From NCBI GenBank assembly GCA_019638255.1, contig JAHBUD010000001.1:3162001-3226000 (forward strand): a stretch of DNA of 64,000 nucleotides, in the 5' to 3' direction. Position 1 is the stretch's first letter; each line of letters opens with the position of its first letter. This stretch comes from Cyclobacteriaceae bacterium. Lineage in GTDB: Bacteria > Bacteroidota > Bacteroidia > Cytophagales > Cyclobacteriaceae. A program made the translations under genes and the position numbers. The notes below the pieces were generated by a model. The model saw nothing but the letters and a program-made list of their open reading frames with translations, was not told the DNA's origin and did not search any database. Positions 44,333-51,313 of this stretch are shown in pieces.

Positions 44333-45172
44333 CTACCGGTCAATTCGCTCCTTGCCTGAATAGATATTAAACTTACCGTCACGAATAAATCCGATTAGCG
44401 TCATTCCACAATCCTCTGCTAAATTAACCGCCAGGCTTGAAGGAGCCCCTACAGCCGCCAATAGAGGTATTCCTGCCAAAGCAGCCTTTTGCACCAATTC
44501 AAAACTGGTTCTTCCACTGACCAGCAACATATAATAAGATAGAGGCAATTCATTTTTTAAGAGCATCGCACCAACAACTTTATCAAGTGCGTTATGCCTG
44601 CCCACATCTTCGCGCAGTAAAATCAACTCACCCCTTAGGTTAAATAAACCCGAAGCATGTAATCCACCGGTATGTTCGAATACGCGTTGTGCTTCGCGCA
44701 GCTTTTCAGGCAGGGTATGAATTAAATCTGCGTTTATTCTATCATTAACGGAAATAGCTGCGCAGTTTACTTTCACAGCTTCTATGGAAGACTTACCACA
44801 TACACCACAACTGGAAGTGGTGTAAAAATTACGTTGCAATTTTTCAAAATCGATTATTACTTCAGGCTTGAGCTCAACCCGCACCACATTCTCCCTTTCT
44901 TCTTCACGACCAACATCCTCACAATATTTTATACTTTCCACCTGATCAAGCGATTGAGTAACTCCTTCTGTAAAAAGAAAACCCAGTGCCAACTCAAAAT
45001 CGTGGCCGGGGGTGCGCATGGTTACCGATAAACTTTTTTGTTGGCGTTCAGTTAATTGACCGTAACCGATCCGAATTTCCAGCGGCTCTTCAGTGGCAAC
45101 AAGGTCAGAAACAAACTCACGGTTATTCGCTGTAACTTTTATAATTTCTACCGGACGAACAAAGTGCGCCAT
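44333..45172 (-). CDS. fdhD: Formate dehydrogenase accessory sulfurtransferase FdhD
   Basis: FdhD passes sulfur from a cysteine desulfurase to the molybdenum cofactor of formate dehydrogenases. The 279-residue protein has the diagnostic TTSSCGVCGKSSIEAV loop with both Cys, plus FEHTGGLHASGLF, REDVGRHNALDKVVG and VSGRTSFELVQKA. Cytosolic. Its client is most likely the FdhF/YdeP-like enzyme encoded at 39.2-41.5 kb. It follows the hydrolase gene by 6 bases. Confidence 0.96.
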   Translation of the reverse strand: MAHFVRPVEIIKVTANNREFVSDLVATEEPLEIRIGYGQLTERQQKSLSVTMRTPGHDFELALGFLFTEGVTQSLDQVESIKYCEDVGREEERENVVRVELKPEVIIDFEKLQRNFYTTSSCGVCGKSSIEAVKVNCAAISVNDRINADLIHTLPEKLREAQRVFEHTGGLHASGLFNLRGELILLREDVGRHNALDKVVGAMLLKNELPLSYYMLLVSGRTSFELVQKAALAGIPLLAAVGAPSSLAVNLAEDCGMTLIGFIRDGKFNIYSGKERIDR

Positions 45173-45178
45173 GTATTT

Positions 45179-46126
45179 TTATTTAACAGACCGGACAAAT
45201 TCAATCAGGGCAGGAATCAGTGCAGAAGACAATGGCTTTTCAGCTTGTGAATATACAGCAATATTAGCCATGCGCTCCTCAGGTGCATCGCGAAGTACAT
45301 GGTTCATGCCTTCAATAAGTAAGAACCATGCATCCGGACGGGCATCTTTTAGACGCTCAGCATCCTTTACGGCTACCTGTATATCTGTACTGCCCTGCAC
45401 AATCATACAAGGCATGTTCAAACCCTTTAGCAGTTTGGCTGGGTCATACTTCAGCCATGAAATCATATAGGGTTGAATGCCGGGACGATAAAGTGATTGT
45501 AGGAGCGGATTGATTTGTTTTACCTCAAAACCTGCTTTTAGCGAGTCTAATATGCTTTCATTATCACGCACTAATTGCTCAGGATTAAACGGGTTCGACT
45601 TGATCTGCTCTTTCAAGATCTCGTCAATTGGCCGGCCTGCCCCTGCCAGTGAGATGAACCCATTCGCCCTGGCCGATTGAGCCGCAAGCATACCCAGCAA
45701 AGATCCCTCACTATGACCCAGTACGATAATATTTTTAAATCGCTTATCGGATTTAAAAATCCTGATCCAATCCGCAGCATCCGATGAAAAGTCTTCAATA
45801 ACCAACGCATCCTCACGGTTGGTTTTCATGGTGCTTTTTCCAACGCCACGTTTATCATAACGAAAGGAAGCAATACCCTCTTGAGCAAGACCCTCCGCCA
45901 GTAGTTTGAGATAGTCTGATTTTAATTGCCGATTATTACCGTCACGATCGGTGGGGCCCGAGCCGGCAATGATCAATACCAACGGAACTTTGCCCCTTTT
46001 CACATCAGGATATAACAGGGTACCCTGTAGTATTCGTGTGCCGGTAGAGTCGGTATAGGTATACTCAACAGGCTGAGCAGTAACCGTAATAGAAAAAACA
46101 ACAAGACTATATAAAAGATACCTCAT
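45179..46126 (-). CDS. Exported alpha/beta hydrolase
   Basis: The start at MRYLLYSLVVFSITVTAQ gives a clean signal peptide and 315 residues. The hydrolase fold is shown by VPLVLIIAGSGPTDRDGN (oxyanion region), nucleophile elbow LGHSEGSLLGML (GxSxG), Asp in QGSTDIQVAVKDAE and His in EGMNHVLRDAP. It is probably a periplasmic or surface esterase/peptidase of the dienelactone-hydrolase-like group; the substrate is unknown. It is the first gene before fdhD on the minus strand and divergent from the small-protein/nucleotidyltransferase pair. Confidence 0.87.
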   Translation of the reverse strand: MRYLLYSLVVFSITVTAQPVEYTYTDSTGTRILQGTLLYPDVKRGKVPLVLIIAGSGPTDRDGNNRQLKSDYLKLLAEGLAQEGIASFRYDKRGVGKSTMKTNREDALVIEDFSSDAADWIRIFKSDKRFKNIIVLGHSEGSLLGMLAAQSARANGFISLAGAGRPIDEILKEQIKSNPFNPEQLVRDNESILDSLKAGFEVKQINPLLQSLYRPGIQPYMISWLKYDPAKLLKGLNMPCMIVQGSTDIQVAVKDAERLKDARPDAWFLLIEGMNHVLRDAPEERMANIAVYSQAEKPLSSALIPALIEFVRSVK

Positions 46127-46212
46127 CCAATTAAAAAGGAAATGCCAAAGCATAATTGTTAAAGTTAAGGTTAGCCATCAAAATCATCTACTATAAATTA
46201 CTAAATTTGATT

Positions 46213-46389
46213 ATGAAAGTCAGGAAACTAACGATTGAACAGGAGCAGCAAGAAAAAGAAGAATACTTTCGTAGTCTATCCGGTGAAGAACGTCTGAGGA
46301 TGATGCGTATTTTGAACGACCGCATACGCAAGCCCGGAGTTAATTATGAGCTCCGAAACAAAAAAGTAAAGGTGACCCGATTATTGTGA
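46213..46389 (+). CDS. Small charged protein upstream of a nucleotidyltransferase
   Basis: Taking MKVRKLTIEQEQQEKEEYF as the start gives 58 residues, strongly charged and helical, with RLRMMRILNDRIRKPGVNYELRNKK. The next gene starts with GTG overlapping this stop as GTGA, so the two are translationally coupled. The pair looks like a two-gene regulatory or toxin-antitoxin module; no family is recognised. A TAAATTTG -7-like box ends 3 bases before the ATG, which could make the mRNA nearly leaderless. Confidence 0.65.
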   Translation: MKVRKLTIEQEQQEKEEYFRSLSGEERLRMMRILNDRIRKPGVNYELRNKKVKVTRLL

Positions 46390-46862
46390 GCATCTTCAGT
46401 CAATACCATCTTGAATTTTTAAAAGCCCTCATTCAGCATGGTGTTAAGTTTCTTATTATTGGAGGGCAGGCTGCTATTTACTACGGTGTAAGAAGAAATA
46501 CCGGTGATCTGGACATTCTTGTCGAACCAACCCGGCAAAATGGAGAGAAACTTCTCTTGGCCTTTCAGGAAATGAAATTGGAAGTCGAAGACGTTAAGCC
46601 TGAAGAATTTGAACAGCAGTTATTTCTTGGGCTTGGCTTTGAGCCTGATGCCGTGGATATTTTATCCATAACACCGGGTGTTGATTTTGAGAGTGCGTTT
46701 AGGCAATCTAGTGTAATTGAAGATAGTCATGTAAAGCTTCACATCATCTCGCTTGATGATTTGATAAAAAATAAAGAGGCTTTAAATCGTGAAGGTGAGA
46801 AAAACCTGCTCGATCAGTATGATGTCGCTGTGCTCAGAAAAATCAACCAACAACAAAAGTAA
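46386..46862 (+). CDS. Nucleotidyltransferase-fold protein (AbiEii/DUF6036-like)
   Basis: The 158-residue protein has a pol-beta-type nucleotidyltransferase core: GVKFLIIGGQAAIYYGVRRN followed by TGDLDILVEP, that is GG...DxD. A further acidic residue occurs in EPDAVDILS. The rest, IHIISLDDLIKNKEALNREGE followed by a D-rich end, is typical of the small AbiEii/DUF6036-like group. It could transfer a nucleotide to RNA or protein, as toxins of this fold do, or be a housekeeping enzyme. Start is GTG, set by the GTGA overlap with the small gene. Confidence 0.8.
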   Translation: MSIFSQYHLEFLKALIQHGVKFLIIGGQAAIYYGVRRNTGDLDILVEPTRQNGEKLLLAFQEMKLEVEDVKPEEFEQQLFLGLGFEPDAVDILSITPGVDFESAFRQSSVIEDSHVKLHIISLDDLIKNKEALNREGEKNLLDQYDVAVLRKINQQQK

Positions 46863-46864
46863 TT

Positions 46865-48541
46865 TTACGACAATCCACTAATTCTTCCCTCATTGTCAAT
46901 ATCCATTCCCAAGGCAGCAGGCACATTCGGCAAGCCTGGCATGCGAAGAATATCACCAGTAATAGGTATTACAAATCCTGCACCTGCAGCGACTTCAATT
47001 TCTCTTACAGTGATAATAAAATCTTTTGGGCGACCCAACTTTTTCGCGTCATCTGAAAAACTGTTTTGGGTTTTGGCAATGCACACCGGCACATGATTGA
47101 GCCCGATGCGGTCGATTTTCCTTAAATTTTGTTTGGCCTTTGGAAGAAACTCAACATCACGCGCACCATAAATCTTTACAGCTACGGCCCGCACTTTTTC
47201 TTCAACCGAATCTTTCCAATCGTACACCGGCCAGTATTTACCATGAAAGTTATCAGCTGCTTCAGTAATTTTTTTTGCCAGGTCAACCATACCGGCTCCG
47301 CCTTTCTCCCACCCTTCCGAAAGGGCAATGTCTACTCCTAATTGCTCGCACCGGTTCAATACCCATTCTATTTCTTCATCCGTATCAGTGATAAACTTAT
47401 TCAGTGAAACCACTGCAGGTACACCAAAAATCTTGGTGTTCTCAATATGCTTTTCAAGGTTGGCAAAGCCTGCTTCGAGCGCTTTCATGTTCGGCTTTGT
47501 TAGCGCTTCGCGCGGTACACCTCCGTGATATTTAATGGCACGGATTGTAGCCACCAAAACCATAGCGTGTGGAGAATAGCCTCCGTAGCCACACACGATG
47601 TCAATAAATTTTTCAGCACCAAGGTCTGATCCGAAGCCCGCTTCAGTAATTACATAATCCGATAAACTTAACCCCATGCGTGTGGCAATGATGGAGTTGG
47701 CTCCTTGCGCGATGTTGCCAAAAGGTCCGCCATGAATTATAGCCGGGTTACCCTCCAATGTTTGCACCAGGTTTGGCTTGATGGCATCCTTCAACAATAA
47801 GGCAACGGCTCCCTGTGCATTTAGGTCGCGGGCAAAAACAGCTTTTTGACCATAGGTATCCCCTACATAGATGCTACCAATTTTATTTTTCAGATCATCC
47901 ATATCCTTCGCCAGGCAAAGGATGGCCATGATCTCAGAAGCTGCTGTAATGTTAAAGCCAGTTTCACGGATCATGCCTCCATTCTTTCCTCCCAGCCCGG
48001 TAATCATATTGCGCAGCGCACGATCATTCATGTCCATTACGCGTTTCCATTCTACGGTTCGCGGATCGATGCCTAAGCCTCCACCCGGTTTCTGAATGTC
48101 ATTGTCAATTAAAGCCGCCAATAAATTGTTGGCTTTTTCAACGGCAGCAAAATCTCCGGTAAAATGAAGGTTAATATCTTCCATCGGTACAACCTGTGAA
48201 TATCCTCCACCGGCTGCGCCACCCTTCATGCCAAATACGGGGCCCAAGGAAGGCTCGCGAAGAACAACGGTCGTATTCTTTCCAATTTTATTCATGCCCT
48301 CGCATAAGCCAATGGATGTTGTGGTCTTTCCTTCACCCGCAGGTGTGGGCGTCATGGCCGTAACTAAAATCAGTTTTCCGTTTTTAAGCTTCAACTCGTC
48401 CACTAGTTTCAGCGGCAGCTTGGCCTTGTAATTTCCGTAGAGTTCCAGGTCATCTTCTGCAATGGCTAATTTTTTTGCAATGTTACAAATGGGTGGCAGC
48501 GATGCTGCCTGAGCAATTTCAAGATCGGATTTAAAGGCCAT
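46865..48541 (-). CDS. fhs: Formate-tetrahydrofolate ligase
   Basis: Fhs makes 10-formyl-tetrahydrofolate from formate, ATP and tetrahydrofolate. The 558-residue protein has the P-loop TPAGEGKTTTSIGL, EPSLGPVFGMKGGAAGGGYS, the MEDINLHFTGD signature, and GFNITAASEIMAILCLA. All are usual, and length is normal. It links formate to one-carbon metabolism, in keeping with the formate dehydrogenase-like genes nearby. It is convergent with the nucleotidyltransferase gene (2 bases) and divergent from the methyltransferase gene. Confidence 0.97.
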   Translation of the reverse strand: MAFKSDLEIAQAASLPPICNIAKKLAIAEDDLELYGNYKAKLPLKLVDELKLKNGKLILVTAMTPTPAGEGKTTTSIGLCEGMNKIGKNTTVVLREPSLGPVFGMKGGAAGGGYSQVVPMEDINLHFTGDFAAVEKANNLLAALIDNDIQKPGGGLGIDPRTVEWKRVMDMNDRALRNMITGLGGKNGGMIRETGFNITAASEIMAILCLAKDMDDLKNKIGSIYVGDTYGQKAVFARDLNAQGAVALLLKDAIKPNLVQTLEGNPAIIHGGPFGNIAQGANSIIATRMGLSLSDYVITEAGFGSDLGAEKFIDIVCGYGGYSPHAMVLVATIRAIKYHGGVPREALTKPNMKALEAGFANLEKHIENTKIFGVPAVVSLNKFITDTDEEIEWVLNRCEQLGVDIALSEGWEKGGAGMVDLAKKITEAADNFHGKYWPVYDWKDSVEEKVRAVAVKIYGARDVEFLPKAKQNLRKIDRIGLNHVPVCIAKTQNSFSDDAKKLGRPKDFIITVREIEVAAGAGFVIPITGDILRMPGLPNVPAALGMDIDNEGRISGLS

Positions 48542-48620
48542 AACGATTCGATTTAAACGTATCGAAAGTTAAAACTATTTACTTTGTAACCTAATGATTA
48601 GTGTCATCCGTGGCACCGTT

Positions 48621-49343
48621 ATGAAAAGAATCAAAAACGATCATTTCCGTTTCAAGCAATTCACTGTTTCGCATAAGCGAAGCAGCATGAAGGTAGGCAC
48701 GGATGGCGTGCTGCTTGGCGCCTGGGCTAATGTATCCGGATGCAAAACTATACTGGACATCGGCACGGGCACAGGTGTTATCGCATTGATGATCGCCCAA
48801 CGTACAAGCTCCGATACGCTGATTGATGCTGTGGAATTAACCCCGAATGCGGCTCAAGATGCACAGGAAAACTTTGTTGCCTCGCCATGGAATAACCGAA
48901 TTAAACTCTATCAAACATCTATTCAACACTATCAAACCGAAACCCGCTACGACCTGATCATTTCCAATCCACCCTACTTTAGCAAAAGTTATAAACCTCC
49001 TGACGAAGATCGATTACTTGCACGCCACACCGAAAATCTCTCGTTCACAGAACTGTTGAATACTGCGGATGGTCTACTTCTGCATGACGGCAGGCTTTCG
49101 GTTATCTTACCGGTAACGGAAGGCAGGCAATTCATCGACCTTGCTGCACGGCAAAAATTCTATTGCACCCGGGAGTGGCATTTTCTCACCCGCAGAAACA
49201 AACCCGTTGAACGCTTATTGCTGGAGTTCTCCAGAAATCAAATCCTGCATGAAACTGGAGAAATTCTACTCTATGAGCACGGTGAGGAATGGTCTGCCGG
49301 ATACAAGCAACTGTTGCGGGAATTCTACCTCAAGATTTCCTGA
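48621..49343 (+). CDS. tRNA1(Val) adenine-N6 methyltransferase-like protein
   Basis: The 240-residue protein starts at MKRIKNDHFRFKQFTV (an upstream ATG at 48594 is possible but adds nothing conserved). The SAM-binding motif ILDIGTGTGVIALMIAQR is followed by the catalytic NPPY (DLIISNPPYFSKS), as in TrmN6/YfiC and other adenine-N6 methyltransferases. The N-terminal VSHKRSSMKVGTDGVLLGAW is specific for the YfiC group. It modifies A37 of tRNA1(Val) in the characterised case. Confidence 0.9.
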   Translation: MKRIKNDHFRFKQFTVSHKRSSMKVGTDGVLLGAWANVSGCKTILDIGTGTGVIALMIAQRTSSDTLIDAVELTPNAAQDAQENFVASPWNNRIKLYQTSIQHYQTETRYDLIISNPPYFSKSYKPPDEDRLLARHTENLSFTELLNTADGLLLHDGRLSVILPVTEGRQFIDLAARQKFYCTREWHFLTRRNKPVERLLLEFSRNQILHETGEILLYEHGEEWSAGYKQLLREFYLKIS

Positions 49344-49465
49344 TTATCCACAAAAATACCACCAAGCCAGCTTCTCGCTACGGTTGAAATCGCGCTGAGG
49401 CTTCTATTTGTCTATGTCGACCATGAATTTTATATCGTTAATAATCAACGCTTTACAAATAATAA

Positions 49466-49487
49466 AATAGATGTTTAAACATTTATT
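49466..49487. promoter_or_regulatory. 22-bp palindrome upstream of yceI, candidate operator
   Basis: A perfect 12-base palindrome ATGTTTAAACAT (49471-49482) is extended by AATA/TATT on both sides with one mismatched pair, giving 22 bases. It lies 50 bases before the YceI gene, a typical distance for an operator. The MarR regulator encoded downstream of yceI is the natural candidate to bind it (inference). Confidence 0.5.
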
Positions 49488-49537
49488 ATGAATTCTGTGT
49501 TATGTTCGCATTGATCCAAACCATTTAAAAAGGAAAG

Positions 49538-50119
49538 ATGAAGAAGATGTATTTCGTAGTAATGGCCCTGCTGGTAGCCGGTAGCGCCCTCGCACAAACA
49601 ACCTGGAAAATTGATAATGTGCACTCAAAAATTGGTTTCAGCGTTACCCACATGGTGGTGGCCGAAACAGAAGGATCGTTCAAGGATTATTCCGGAGCGG
49701 TAGTTTCTAAAAATGAAGATTTCAGTGACGCTGAAGTAACGTTCTCTGCCAAAGTAGCTTCCATAGATACCGACAATGAGAAGCGTGATGGCCATTTAAA
49801 GTCAGGTGATTTTTTTGACACTGAAAAATTTCCGGAAGTTACATTCAAAGGAAACTTGGTTAAAGAAGGCACCAAGTACAAACTGAAAGGTGACTTCACC
49901 ATGAAAGGAGTAACCAAGAAAGTAGAGTTTGATGTGATCTACGGTGGCACAATTAATACGGGCCGGGGCGAAAAGGCAGGTTTTAAATTTACCGGTATCA
50001 TTAATCGCCAGGATTATGGCGTTAACTGGGCCAGCAAACTGGCCAGTGGCGAAATGGTTGTAGGCGATAACGTATCCCTCAACATTAAGATTGAATTGGA
50101 CAAAGTTCCTAACAGCTAA
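49538..50119 (+). CDS. YceI family periplasmic protein
   Basis: The 193-residue protein has a signal peptide (MYFVVMALLVAGSALAQ) and a YceI lipocalin-like beta-barrel: WKIDNVHSKIGFSVTHMVVAETEG, FPEVTFKGN, KGVTKKVEFDV, and INRQDYGVNW. YceI proteins bind isoprenoid-type lipids such as polyprenyl quinones in the periplasm; the exact ligand is unknown here. A 22-bp palindrome precedes it and a terminator follows directly. Together with the downstream MarR gene it forms a common Bacteroidota pair. Confidence 0.93.
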   Translation: MKKMYFVVMALLVAGSALAQTTWKIDNVHSKIGFSVTHMVVAETEGSFKDYSGAVVSKNEDFSDAEVTFSAKVASIDTDNEKRDGHLKSGDFFDTEKFPEVTFKGNLVKEGTKYKLKGDFTMKGVTKKVEFDVIYGGTINTGRGEKAGFKFTGIINRQDYGVNWASKLASGEMVVGDNVSLNIKIELDKVPNS

Positions 50120-50134
50120 GAAATTCCTATCTTT

Positions 50135-50165
50135 AAAAAGGTTGTCCGCTCTGGGCAACCTTTTT
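50135..50165 (+). terminator. Rho-independent terminator or attenuator between yceI and the MarR gene
   Basis: A 13-base stem (AAAAAGGTTGTCC with GGGCAACCTTTTT, one G-U pair, 5-base loop) ends in five T. It begins 16 bases after the yceI stop and ends only 2 bases before the MarR start codon, so it must also affect expression of that gene. Confidence 0.8.
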
Positions 50166-50167
50166 CT

Positions 50168-50614
50168 ATGAAGATTGAAGACGAAATAAAGCAATCGATA
50201 TTCATCAGCGCCCATCAAAAGGCGGTGATCAACCTCATCTTCACTTCAAACTGGCTATATCACCGGCAGCAAACCTACTTTAAACCTTTTGGCATTACAG
50301 GTCAACAGTTTAATGTGCTGCGTATCCTGAAGGGTCAACATCCAAAAAGCTTATCGGCCAAAGAAATCAAATCACGGATGCTTGATAAAAATTCTGATAT
50401 GTCTCGTCTGTTGGATCGGTTGATTGCCAAGAATCTTATCGAAAAAAAATCCTGCCCAAACGACAAGCGGGCCACGGATGTAACCATTACAGATTCCGGC
50501 CTGCAACTGCTCAAAGAAATTGCGCGTAAACAAAAAGACATCGACCAGGTGTTGTGCTTAAGCGATTCAGAAGCTGAACAACTGAGTTCGTTATTGGATA
50601 AGAGCAGGGGCTAA
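50168..50614 (+). CDS. MarR family transcriptional regulator
   Basis: The 148-residue protein is a MarR winged helix regulator: FGITGQQFNVLRILKG, LSAKEIKSRMLDKNSDMSRL (recognition helix), LIEKKSCPNDKRATDVTITDSG (wing). It binds palindromic DNA as a dimer and responds to small molecules. Upstream yceI is the likely target gene. The start is ATG 2 bases after a strong terminator hairpin, so either the mRNA is read through from yceI or the gene has an almost leaderless transcript. The start itself is well supported by the conserved N-terminus. Confidence 0.92.
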   Translation: MKIEDEIKQSIFISAHQKAVINLIFTSNWLYHRQQTYFKPFGITGQQFNVLRILKGQHPKSLSAKEIKSRMLDKNSDMSRLLDRLIAKNLIEKKSCPNDKRATDVTITDSGLQLLKEIARKQKDIDQVLCLSDSEAEQLSSLLDKSRG

Positions 50615-50623
50615 CGTGAGGTT

Positions 50624-50965
50624 CTATTTTGATTGAGTCTTAACTTTTCTTGACAAAATTCTTCTTTTTGGAATCAATACTTTAATATTTCTTACAAGAT
50701 TTCCTTTCAATTGCGATGCAGACCACAAATCAAAGCTGATTTGAAGATTCATCCAATACTGAGGAGTAGTGTTAAAAGCAAGCGCTAGTTTCAGGGCCAT
50801 TTCAGGAGAAATACCAGCCCTACCGTTAAGAATGGCTGAAAGATTAGGTCTTGCAATATGTAGATGTTCAGCAGCCTTAGTAACCGTTAGCCCCAAGGGC
50901 TCAAGATATAGATCCTGCAAAATCTCACCAGGATGAGGAGGAGAATGCTGCAACTTAAAATCCAT
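50624..50965 (-). CDS. higA: HigA-type antitoxin
   Basis: This 113-residue protein has the HigA addiction-module N-terminus HPGEILQDLYLEPLGLTVTK and a helix-turn-helix AAEHLHIARPNLSAILNGRAGISPEMALKLALAF. It ends in the TPQYWMNLQISFDLW motif, plus a basic tail. It neutralises HigB and represses the operon. It follows the toxin gene by 12 bases; toxin first is the usual hig order. Confidence 0.93.
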   Translation of the reverse strand: MDFKLQHSPPHPGEILQDLYLEPLGLTVTKAAEHLHIARPNLSAILNGRAGISPEMALKLALAFNTTPQYWMNLQISFDLWSASQLKGNLVRNIKVLIPKRRILSRKVKTQSK

Positions 50966-50977
50966 AATAAATTTCTC

Positions 50978-51238
50978 TTAGTGTGTATCAATAAAGTCTA
51001 AATCGTACACATCACCATTTTCAAACCTGAAGACCATACGGTAATTGCCAGTAACATCAAGAGACCAATATCCCCTTAAGGGAGGCTCTTTAAGCTGATG
51101 TAATCGTGCCCCAGGAATGTTAAAATCGCGTACAGCAGTTGCGCTATGTAAAACAGCCAACATCTGTCTCAATTTCTTGATTCTTTCTTGTGGCAATCTC
51201 CTAGAATTACCTTTTTCAAAGAGCTCTTTAAGCCGCAC
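50978..51238 (-). CDS. higB: HigB/RelE-type toxin
   Basis: The 86-residue protein has the RelE-fold HigB features: LKELFEKGN, RIKKLRQMLAVLHSA, FNIPGARLHQLK, GYWSLDVTGNYRMVFRFENGDVYDLDFIDTH. HigB cleaves mRNA on the ribosome. The start is a GTG; compared with typical HigB (MIKSFxHKGLK...), about 8 residues are missing at the N-terminus. The upstream frame (CCI and so on) offers no ATG before a stop at 51287-51289. The toxin may use a rare start or be slightly shortened. Confidence 0.9.
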   Translation of the reverse strand: MRLKELFEKGNSRRLPQERIKKLRQMLAVLHSATAVRDFNIPGARLHQLKEPPLRGYWSLDVTGNYRMVFRFENGDVYDLDFIDTH

Positions 51239-51313
51239 TATACAACAAAAATTATAAACTTTTTTCAGATCCTTTTGGTATAAATGCTACTGGACGAAAA
51301 TTAGTCTGCTTTT

